From assembly GCA_026988115.1 (NCBI GenBank), contig JALSLV010000016.1:1-64000 (forward strand): a stretch of 64,000 nucleotides of DNA, read 5' to 3'. The translations under genes and the position numbers were made by a program. This document shows positions 1 to 7,700 of this stretch, piece by piece. The number at the start of each line of letters is the position of its first letter. Positions within the stretch are counted from its first letter, which is position 1. The notes under the pieces are model-generated. The model was not told the DNA's origin. It searched no databases and saw only the letters and a program-made list of their open reading frames with translations. Source of the stretch: Lysobacterales bacterium (GTDB lineage: Bacteria > Pseudomonadota > Gammaproteobacteria > Xanthomonadales > Marinicellaceae).

Positions 1-46
1 GTTTAGTGATAATGGCTTGCCATTGTTCTTTGCTGCGTCTGATCAT
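1..46 (-). CDS. tnpA: IS66-type TnpA, N-terminal 15 codons (runs off the left edge)
   Basis: ATG at 46-44 opens MIRRSKEQWQAIITK and stays open to the window edge. IS66 TnpA proteins begin with a comparable R-x-x-E-Q-W-x-x-x-I segment, as part of a small helix-turn-helix accessory protein encoded upstream of tnpB and tnpC. The start sits about 80 bp inside the GTAAGCG terminus, the usual place for tnpA. Whether the rest of the gene is intact cannot be seen here. Confidence 0.55.
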   Translation of the reverse strand, partial: MIRRSKEQWQAIITK

Positions 47-94
47 TTGGTTATTCCTGATTTATAAATGCAGAAGTATGAACCAGATTGAGAT

Positions 95-184
95 TTAATT
101 ATAGGGGGTGGTTTGGTTGACGCTTACACTTTTTTGCTGTTTAGTGATAATGGCTTGCCATTGTTCTTTGCTACGTCTGATCAT
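95..184 (-). pseudogene. Truncated tnpA fragment of the second IS66-like left end
   Basis: The second copy of the left end repeats the tnpA start (ATG at 184-182) with one silent difference. After about 19 codons it runs directly into the next GTAAGCG terminus, which is read through as SVNQTTPYN and stops at 95-97. The reading frame is therefore a broken TnpA start of no expected function. It is useful as the exact break point of the second nested copy, at 127/128. Confidence 0.6.
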
Positions 185-332
185 TTGGTTATTCCTGATT
201 TATAAATGCAGAAGTATGAACCAGATTGAGATTTAATTATAGGGGGTGGTTTGGTTGACGCTTACTTTATAAATGCAGAAGTATGAACCAGATTGAGATT
301 TAATTATAGGGGGTGGTTTGGTTGACGCTTAC

Positions 333-578
333 ATTGCATTTCAAATAAGCCAAAATCAGTATTTTCCTAACAAGTCGTTCAAATAAACCAAGTTTCTTAT
401 TAATCTTTAAAAATACCCTGTGAAAAACCAGCAAAAAAAATGATTTTGACTAAGATTGGTTTTCTCTATAGATGGCTGTCCTTTGTATTATTCTCTATAG
501 ATGGCTGTCCTTTGTATTGTCGCACCTAAAAGAGTACCGACCCCTATAGCTCTTGTATTTTTGTCCTTTGTATTTTAA
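333..578. repeat. Gene-free stretch with a short repeat family (ATGGCTGTCCTTTG)
   Basis: I see no gene here. A 28-bp sequence containing ATGGCTGTCCTTTG is present twice in tandem at 462-489 and 491-518, with a third partial copy (TGTCCTTTGTATT) at 562-574. A diverged version lies at 4113-4140. Between the copies, 529-548 reads AAAGAGTACCGACCCCTATA, a degenerate copy of the GGGTACTGACCCC palindrome that is abundant at 3578-4108. The left part (333-460) is AT-rich with nothing I recognise. Confidence 0.6.
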
Positions 579-1376
579 TCATGGAGCTATTTCACTAGAC
601 TTAATACTCTTTAAGTATTTTATTGTTTCAATATTCTCAGCAAAGTCTTTAACAGCTTTTCTATAAAATTTAATTAATCCTTTTTTTAAATGTGACACAA
701 CTTCCTCAGGATCGATATCTTTAAGGACTGTGAAAATCGCTAATGTATACAAATGTTCATTTTGTGACAAATAACCTAGACTTTGAGATGACCATCCTTG
801 TGTTTCAGAGTCTTGAAATTGTTTAAATGAAAATGTACTATTTGAGAGAAAAATTCCAAACCCCATAAAAGTAGCAAGCAAATCTGTTGCGTGTTCCCAG
901 TAGTCGCTACCTCCAGGTGGTTCATTTTGGGCTGTAAACCCTAAAAAATGAGCTAACTCATGTGCGAAAGTCGCAATCAATTCTAATGGATTTTTCACTT
1001 GTGATGGATTGTAAGTGATTTTTGCCTTAGTATTATCATGATCAGAATACGAAAAAGTTCCTGCTGGACTTTGTTGAGTATTCGCTAATTTGACTGTTGG
1101 GGCTATATATGGATTCATGTCGTGATCTTGTACAACTAATTCACATGACCAATCTTGCATACCCGCATATTCTTGAACCCGCTTGAAAATTAACTTTGCG
1201 AGATATTTTTCATTAGTGATTTTATCAGGAAAGTATTTATCAGATGGGGTAACTAAAAATGTCTCTGAATAAAAAACATCCGAACCAAAATTTTCTAACG
1301 ACCAAGCAAAAGAATCAATTATCCACTGAATTGATTCTTCTCTTAACAGTGGTTTTTTCTTAAACAAATTAAACAT
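579..1376 (-). CDS. Putative cytoplasmic zincin-like metalloprotease (HELAH)
   Basis: 265 residues, no signal peptide and no membrane segment. HELAHFLG around residues 139-146 is a HExxH zinc-binding motif, followed about 20 residues later by YWEHATDLLATFMG, where the glutamate could be the third ligand. The family is not one I can name. The start ATG (1376) overlaps the end of the preceding gene by 8 nt, so it is translationally coupled as the last member of the module that follows the orphan rhs tip. By position it could be an immunity or accessory protein, or simply displaced cargo. The proteolytic function is inferred from the motif alone. Confidence 0.6.
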   Translation of the reverse strand: MFNLFKKKPLLREESIQWIIDSFAWSLENFGSDVFYSETFLVTPSDKYFPDKITNEKYLAKLIFKRVQEYAGMQDWSCELVVQDHDMNPYIAPTVKLANTQQSPAGTFSYSDHDNTKAKITYNPSQVKNPLELIATFAHELAHFLGFTAQNEPPGGSDYWEHATDLLATFMGFGIFLSNSTFSFKQFQDSETQGWSSQSLGYLSQNEHLYTLAIFTVLKDIDPEEVVSHLKKGLIKFYRKAVKDFAENIETIKYLKSIKSSEIAP

Positions 1377-1860
1377 TATCTTTTACAATTGATTTTGCTA
1401 TTACAATTCCTTTTAAACTCAAAACAATTCCCAGAATCAATTTAATTAAATATCCTACTAGGTATGCTTTATCTAAATTACTTATACTAAAAATTGATGT
1501 GTCAAATACTAATAGTGATATTCTTATTAGTTCACTAAATATGACCATAATCATATCGCAACTAATATAAACTCCTAATAAAATTAATGATATACCAAGA
1601 ATAGTATCAATCTTAAATTCGTATTTAGTTGTTAATACATTAATTCTTATATATTTTGTCAACACTTTTGGGCTTATAATAAAAACTCCACCAAAAATTA
1701 ACGGTAGTAAGAAAAATAATAGTAATGGAATTACTAACAATGGAAAATCCATAATCAATATCTGTTTTAAACTTAGAAAAATAAATGTTAAATCAGATAT
1801 TCCAAAAGCTATTATCAAAACCCCCAACAACCTTATTAGTGTTTCACTTATGTCTTTCAT
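1369..1860 (-). CDS. Four-helix integral membrane protein of unknown function
   Basis: 163 residues with four hydrophobic segments at about 8-30, 42-66, 83-110 and 133-155, and almost no soluble part. The arrangement (helix starting ETLIRLLGVL, long central hairpin, C-terminal helix) resembles the upstream neighbour at 1857-2297, so the two may be diverged paralogues. It overlaps that neighbour by 4 nt and the downstream HELAH gene by 8 nt, so all three are likely translated from one message. I recognise no family. Position behind an rhs tip makes a membrane immunity protein possible, but nothing in the sequence shows this. Confidence 0.6.
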   Translation of the reverse strand: MKDISETLIRLLGVLIIAFGISDLTFIFLSLKQILIMDFPLLVIPLLLFFLLPLIFGGVFIISPKVLTKYIRINVLTTKYEFKIDTILGISLILLGVYISCDMIMVIFSELIRISLLVFDTSIFSISNLDKAYLVGYLIKLILGIVLSLKGIVIAKSIVKDNV

Positions 1861-2297
1861 ATTGTTTTATCATATTGTTTAATAGTAGCAATTATAGATG
1901 AAAGTATAAACAAAAATAAAACAATTAAAACACTATGAAATATTATTGAATTATCTAGCTGTTCCATCTTTAGGGTTAAATCATAAGTCTCATCAACTAA
2001 CTTTCTAACAAATAAATCAATTAATCTATTTGAAACAAATATCAAGCTATTTACACTTAGCATTATATAAGTAAGTTTTGATATAATAATTTTTTCATGG
2101 CTTTTTTCATTAAAGTAAATCACCATGAAACCAATTATAGATACGATTATTGAGGTTAATATAGATACAGTAAATCTATAATTGAAAGTGTCAATACCAT
2201 TAAAAAATAAAAAATCCAACTCAATAATTGCATTTTCGAAAGATTTTATCATAAGAGTTAGTCCAACAATATATCTGATAATAGTAACCAACTTCAT
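1857..2297 (-). CDS. Four-helix integral membrane protein of unknown function
   Basis: 146 residues with hydrophobic segments at about 5-25, 43-63, 74-96 and 116-139. It starts 3 nt after the stop codon of the orphan rhs tip (2301), which is the canonical position of the cognate immunity gene in Rhs and contact-dependent toxin loci. Membrane immunity proteins are typical when the toxin acts at the inner membrane, but the tip's activity is unknown. No family recognised. The base composition is very AT-rich, like the rest of this module and unlike the housekeeping genes to the right. Confidence 0.6.
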   Translation of the reverse strand: MKLVTIIRYIVGLTLMIKSFENAIIELDFLFFNGIDTFNYRFTVSILTSIIVSIIGFMVIYFNEKSHEKIIISKLTYIMLSVNSLIFVSNRLIDLFVRKLVDETYDLTLKMEQLDNSIIFHSVLIVLFLFILSSIIATIKQYDKTI

Positions 2298-2300
2298 TGC

Positions 2301-3578
2301 TTAGAAGTAAGTTACAGATTTAACACAAACACAATTATTACTATTCATATCAACACCATTTGCAGAGATCATTGGTTTAGAGTCTGGATGGTCTCCTAAG
2401 TAAAAAGAACTATCTATTTTATCACAAACTTGAATACTTGGGTTTTTTAAAAGATCTAAAGCCGATTGTCTAGGTTTTGAGTCACATTTCCAAGCAACAC
2501 ATATCTTCGAATACTCATGACAGCTATTCTGCAGTAAACAAGAATTTTGGATAAATTCTTCTATTCCTTCAACATAATCTGATAACTTCTTACCTTCCTT
2601 AGACTCTCTTATTATAGCATTACGCCTATCTCTTTCAGCTTTTCGTTGCATAGCACGTTCATGATATCTACGCATAAATGCATCTCTATTATTATATGCT
2701 GGATCATATCTTTTTGTATTTTTGCGGTTTCTCCGTCTCAATCCATCACTGTCCTGATTATTTACAGGATCATTCGATACATAGCTATATAAATTTCCAT
2801 CTCCTCCAGCGAATCTAATTGGATCTTTACTTGTCCATCTACCTATTTCTGCATCATAATCCCTGTAACCAAAATGAGTCAGTTTTGTATCCGCATCATA
2901 AAGCCCTCCATGAAATCCAAAAGGTTGAAATCCTGGATTTGAATCACTTATAATGTTGCCCCATGAATCATAAGAAACTTCTTGGGCAATTACTCCTGAA
3001 TCAACGTCAACAATCAAAAAAGGTGTACCTAAATAGTCTGATATAATTCTATAAGTGATCCCTGATTTTATCATATAACTTGGTATATTTAACCGGTCTC
3101 CGTAAACAAATCTACTAATAATACTCCCAGAATCATCTAATTCTGCGATTGGGTTTAGATTGTCCTTATATAACCACTGTTTTACCATGACTCCATTAAT
3201 TTTTTTAGCAATTATTCTACTATTACCATCTGAAATATAATCAATAACTTCTCCATTAGGCTTTATTACTTGTTTTAACACACCCTCTATACTATAACTA
3301 TAATAGTAAGAATTTCCACCAGTTGTCTTGCTAACTAAAACACCATCATCTGTATAATTATATAAATTGCTACCGAAGGTTAGTATTCGGTCTTGTTCAT
3401 CATATGTGGCAACATGTATACCATCAACATGAGTTCTATTTCCATTATTATCATAACTCCATGAACTGATAACAGTACTGTCAAGTTTTTCTTGAATTAA
3501 CCGACCTGAAGTATCATATATGTATTCATGACTTTTCGTTATTGAATTTTTAGTAATAGTTTTTAAGATAATTCGAGC
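2301..3578 (-). pseudogene. Orphan rhs tip: 5'-truncated Rhs core with a C-terminal toxin-like domain
   Basis: The frame is open from a stop at 3579-3581 to 2301, but there is no good start codon before GTG 3281. Upstream of 3578 the reading frame is replaced by palindromic repeats. The protein matches the end of the big Rhs protein almost segment for segment: GNRTHV, LYKDNLNPIAELD, YGDR, NIPSYM, GFQPFGF, FGYRDYDAEIGRWTSKDP. It then diverges after the DxDGL boundary into a unique 146-residue tail with basic and Cys-rich stretches. This is the layout of displaced Rhs tips that serve as a recombination reservoir for the full-length gene. If translated from GTG 3281 it would make a 326-residue protein. 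Confidence 0.8.
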
Positions 3579-3708
3579 TTAAGGGGTCAGCTTAAGGGGT
3601 CAGTACCCTTTTTAATTTCCTCATACTTTTTTAGGTCTTCCACGGGTATTATAACCCACTTTTATTTTTAGTTTAGATTCAATTTGCGACTTAAATTTAT
3701 TGTTGTCA

Positions 3709-3783
3709 TCAATTAAAGGGGTCAGTACCCTTTATAACGTAGTTGGCAACTCCTACAACAAAAAATCTGGGTTTTCTTGGCAT
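3709..3783 (-). pseudogene. Truncated 5' end of a REP-associated tyrosine transposase (copy 1)
   Basis: ATG 3783 opens MPRKPRFFVVGVANYV, the typical N-terminus of RAYT/TnpA_REP transposases (Y1 HUH family: MPRKPRxxxxG followed by an HVI-RGN segment). After 16 codons it runs into a GGGGTCAGTACCC palindrome and stops at 3709. The catalytic HUH and Tyr motifs are absent. Upstream (to 3845) are the element's 5' leader and its terminal palindrome, so this is a left end cut soon after the start codon. Confidence 0.65.
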
Positions 3784-3898
3784 GTTTATATCTACAAAAG
3801 AAGTTATTGTAGCACAGAACCATTTAAAAGGGTACTGACCCCTTATTTTTCAAAAGGAGGTATTGTAGCACAGAATCATTTAAAAGGGTACTGACCCC

Positions 3899-3961
3899 TT
3901 AAGATTTATTTATAGCGTGGTTGGCAACACCTACAACAAAAAATCTTGGTTTTCTTGGCAT
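3899..3961 (-). pseudogene. Truncated 5' end of a REP-associated tyrosine transposase (copy 2)
   Basis: ATG 3961 opens MPRKPRFFVVGVANHAINK and stops after 20 codons, where it meets the next palindrome. The leader (3962-4000) and outer palindrome (4001-4023) match copy 1 closely. Between the two copies, 3846-3902 holds a third left end that is cut even earlier, inside the leader. No copy retains a catalytic domain. Confidence 0.65.
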
Positions 3962-4072
3962 GTTTATATCTACAAAAGAAGGTATTATAAGATAGAATCA
4001 TTTAAAAGGGTACTGACCCCTTACACCATTGGCTTTGTCAAATGTATAGTGCGTGTCCTAGGGTATTTTGTC

Positions 4073-4750
4073 CTAGGGTATTTGTTTAAAAGGGTACTGA
4101 CCCCTTAAAGTCTTCTTTATAGATGACTGTCCTTTGTATTTGATTTTTAAACTGCTTTTTATTAGATCAAGCAGTAGAGCTACTTTTTTTTCGTCTTTTC
4201 CTAAACTTGGTTTCACATTATTTTTGACATAGTTATCTATAAGCGCTTCCTCTATATCGTCAAGTTTAATATTATTAATTTTATAAATAATATTTTCCCA
4301 AAGATTTATTTCTTTTAAATCTTGAGGAAAATATTTTTTTAAGAAGTTCACATAAATTGTAATGCCATAACCATTTACTGCAGACTTATAGTAGTAATTC
4401 CTAGCTAGCTTTATATTTTTTTCAATATACTCTCCATCAATATATAAATCGCCTAAAATCAAACTAGCTGAATAATTACCTTTTATTGAAGCAAGGTTAT
4501 ACCAAAATAGTGCTTCTTCGATGTCATTTTCATGACGAAGATACCAACCACCAAAAAAAAAAGCACACTCTGAATCTTGATCGAAAGCAAATTTATGTAA
4601 ACCCTTACCATGTATCTCTTTTCTTCTAAAATCCTTAGCTTGTGAAGACGTCATTTCAATTTCTGGATTCACATTTTTTTTATTGCTTATGCACGAAGTA
4701 AAACTAGTCAGATATAAAATAGTTAAGCAAAGTTTAATAAAATTAATCAT
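4073..4750 (-). CDS. Sel1-like-repeat lipoprotein, candidate immunity protein of the Rhs tip
   Basis: 225 residues. Residues 1-20 are a lipoprotein signal with lipobox LTSFTSC. Residues 75-130 contain Sel1/TPR-like motifs (AFFFGGWYLRHENDIEEALFWYNLAS, then a GNYSASLILGDLY-type repeat). The start overlaps the rhs stop by 8 nt, the position of an immunity gene, and periplasmic Sel1 proteins are a known immunity type in secreted-toxin systems. The final 22 residues are encoded by the two repeat families (palindrome 4086-4108 and the CTGTCCTTTG repeat 4113-4140), so the native 3' end has probably been replaced by repeat DNA. Function in immunity is inference from position. Confidence 0.65.
   Translation of the reverse strand: MINFIKLCLTILYLTSFTSCISNKKNVNPEIEMTSSQAKDFRRKEIHGKGLHKFAFDQDSECAFFFGGWYLRHENDIEEALFWYNLASIKGNYSASLILGDLYIDGEYIEKNIKLARNYYYKSAVNGYGITIYVNFLKKYFPQDLKEINLWENIIYKINNIKLDDIEEALIDNYVKNNVKPSLGKDEKKVALLLDLIKSSLKIKYKGQSSIKKTLRGQYPFKQIP
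4113..4140. repeat. Third copy of the CTGTCCTTTG repeat
   Basis: Positions 4113-4140 match the tandem copies at 462-489 and 491-518, with ATGACTG in place of ATGGCTG and one further change. At both loci this repeat sits beside a GTACTGACCCC palindrome, so the two repeat families travel together and flank the rhs-tip module on both sides. Confidence 0.65.
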
Positions 4751-7700
4751 TTATTAGTCTCCAAACATTCTTTTTCCTTTTAGTGCCTGGAATTACTCTT
4801 TCCTTTGGTGCATAAACTGGATTCCCTAGAATATCATGTAAATCCTCTGCAGGCCCACCTTCTGAACCTGTTTCGCACGATTCTAATATAATAGTTTTGT
4901 CTTTTGTATATTCTTTATAGTCCTTAATAATTTTAGCTAACTCTTTGGGTGACAGTGTTATTTGTTCTCCATATTTATTAGTCACAACAAATTCTTCCTT
5001 AGTACCATGCACAACAACTGTAATTTCATTTGGGCCAGAGGTTACGTAATCAGTAGCTAACTCAACTAATCTTTTATCATCTTTATTTGCATATTTATCA
5101 AGTAAAATAATATCTGCTTTTAATCCAAGCATATCAATAATATTGACAGGATCACTAAAAACATACCCAAATAAATTCGTATCTCCTCCTCCAAACTTTA
5201 TTGGGTCTTTTGATCTCCACCTCGCAGAAGTAGCATCATAATCCCTAAACCCAAACCTCGTCAACCCAGTATCACCATCATAAATCCCACCAGCAAAACC
5301 AAAGGGTTGAAAGTCAGGATTTGAATCCGTCAAGACATTACCCCAAACATCATAACTCAATTCTTGAGCAATTGCACCTGTGATTGTGTCAATTATTTTG
5401 ATGGGAGAGCCTAATTGATTAGTAATAATTCTGTAAGTTGTGCCATTTTTAAGCATATAACTGGGAATATTGCCTCTATCGCCATAAATAAATCTGGTTG
5501 TGATAGCTCCATTTGCATCTAATTCGGCTATGGGGTTGAGTTTGTCTTTATACAGCCAGCCTTTGGTTATGACACCATTGACCTTTTTGCCCACTCGTCT
5601 GCCTCTTGGGTCAGTCAAATATTCAATCAATGTACCATCGGGTTTGGTGACTGATAGCAAATTACCCAATACATCATAATCATAAGTGGTAACATCTGTT
5701 CCATTGGTTTTGGTGAGTAATTCGCCATTATCGGTGTAAGTGTAGCTGTTTCCATCATAGGTGAGTAACCTGTCTTGGTCGTCATAGGTAGCGACTTGTA
5801 CGCCATTAACATGGGTGCGGTTGCCGTTGAGGTCATAAGTCCAAGTGCCTGTGATTGTGCCATCGGTTTTTTCTTCGATTAATCGCCCTGCTAAATCATA
5901 AGCATAGTCATAAACCGTGGTGGTGCCGTTGAGGGTTTCGGTTTTTGTGGTGATACGTCCGATTTTATCTCGTGTATAGGCTACATCATAAATATCTGCA
6001 CCGCTGTATTGGGCATTAAATGTAGCAAGTTCAGCAAAGTCGGAGAAAGTATTGCCGGTGGTGACATTGCCTAAAGTTGTGCCATTGATGATGCCACCTT
6101 TTTGAACTTCACGGCTTATAGTCATGGCTCCTGCTGTTGTCAATAGATTGTCATTATCATAGCCATAATTGATGGTATCTGTGCCATTGACTGTTCTGGA
6201 GGTGACTCTAAAGAGGTTATCATAGGTGCGTGCGACACTGCCTGTTTGATTGCCTGACCATGTGGTGGATAATGGCAAAAAGCCATCAAATGTGTAATCA
6301 AGTGTGATGCCCGCAGGGGATGTGATGTGATTGAGCTTGCCTGTGGTGGCATCATAGCCATAGTTGTAGGTTCCTGTTGGGGTGATTTTGCTCGCCAGTT
6401 TGCCTGTGGTGGCGTTGTAGTTGAGCGTTATTAACTGCCCATCGGGTCGGGTGATTTGGGTAATTTGTTTGTCTAAATTATAGGTATACTGTGTTTGTTC
6501 TACTGGTATGGCGAGCAAATCTGGTGGTGTATACTGCGTTTCTTGATCCATTCCATTGTAATCGAAATTATGTACAGGGCGACCTGGCGGGGTTAAGGAT
6601 TTTAGATTGCCATTGGCATCATAAGTATAAATGATTTCACGCAAATCGGGCATGATTTGTTTGGTGATGCGACCGTTGTTGTCGTATTCGAAACTGGCGG
6701 TTTGTCCGATGGCATTGGTTATTGTGTGTAATTCTCCATTCATACTACCTGAGTTATAATATGTGAGTATTGTTTCACGTTTATCAACACCTGTACCGAT
6801 CGAGATATTTTGCACTCGGCGGTTGGCATCGTAGTTTATTTCGGTGGGGAGGAAGCCTGTGGTTTGGACTTGTTGAACATCTAAATCAGTATTTAGGATG
6901 GTTGTATTGGTTCTTCCTTCAGGTGTGGTTGATTGGTAACCTCCATTTGTTCCTGGTATAGAACTTAGGGATTGATCAAACTCACTGACCCAATCTTGCC
7001 CATTGATGGTTGTGGTTCTTACGCTTGTATCAACTGGTGCGACTGTCCCTGCTGTGACGACTGTTTCTGCCAGGCTTGATTGAACTGTTTGAGTTAATCC
7101 TGTAGGGGTTGTGGTGGAGCTGTATGTAGTAAAACGTACATTTGCTCCCAGCCTATAAGTACTCCCTGTTTGTGAATTAATAATAGTGCCATCTGCGGTT
7201 GTTATTGATTTGGATCTTGGTGTTATTACCCTTGTCTGACTTGTTCCATCAGGGGCAGTTTCGATATAAATTTTATCGTAATAACGTTTATTTCGATAGA
7301 AAGAAGAAACTCTGCCTTCACCAGATGTCATGGTCTCTTGGGTTGTATCAGGCAATGGTCCGGGTGTCGTGCTTAGTTGCCATCCACCTCCTATTGGGTT
7401 TAAATCAGATAACAGTTGTCCAAATCCGTTATAGCTGTATTGGTAGCGGTTTTGGTTTCTATCGGTAAATGCAGTTAATAATCCTTGGGTGTATTCAAAA
7501 TCCCAGTGGTTATTGTTTGGGTCTGTGACCGTTTTTAGGCGATTGTCGGTAAAATAATCTAAGGTAGTGGTTTTCCCATACTCAGAGACAAATGCAATGG
7601 CTTTTTTACTCGCATCTCGTGTGATAGTTGTCACTTTTCCATTGGCATCGGTAATACTAACCAAAATACCATTGCTGTTATAAGCAAATTCCACATAGGG

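Larger units (their letters stand above)
1..332 (-). mobile_element. Three nested left ends of an IS66-like insertion sequence
   Basis: Read on the minus strand, the segment beginning GTAAGCGTCAACC occurs three times, starting at 332, 265 and 127. The copies run leftward for 67 bp (to 266), 138 bp (to 128) and beyond the window edge. The GTAAGCG terminus is what IS66-family elements carry at their ends. Inside the longer copies a start codon opens a protein beginning MIRRSKEQWQAII, which fits the N-terminus of the IS66 accessory protein TnpA. Each shorter copy is cut and abuts directly the next terminus, so these are truncated left ends stacked head to tail. The intact element, if any, lies left of the window. 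Family assignment is from memory of IS66 termini and TnpA. Confidence 0.72.
3578..4108. repeat. Cluster of GGGGTCAGTACCC palindromes (REP-like)
   Basis: The imperfect palindrome AAAGGGGTCAGTACCCTTT, or its complement, occurs at about 3592-3613, 3714-3734, 3824-3845, 3880-3902, 4001-4023 and 4086-4108. A tandem duplication of CTTAAGGGGTCAG lies at 3578-3603, and a tandem duplication of GTCCTAGGGTATTT lies at about 4053-4084. Such palindromes mark the ends of elements mobilised by REP-associated tyrosine transposases, whose 5' ends lie between them here. The same palindrome recurs as an inverted pair at 54500-54578 in the suf operon and in degenerate form at 529-548. Confidence 0.75.

Noticed and set aside
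1-332. CRISPR array at the left edge
   Set aside because: Units are 67-138 bp, directly adjacent and contain transposase coding; there are no spacers and no cas genes.
3700-4108. Plus-strand ORFs across the repeat cluster
   Set aside because: They are built entirely from repeated palindromes and truncated transposase leaders; the meaningful frames are on the minus strand.
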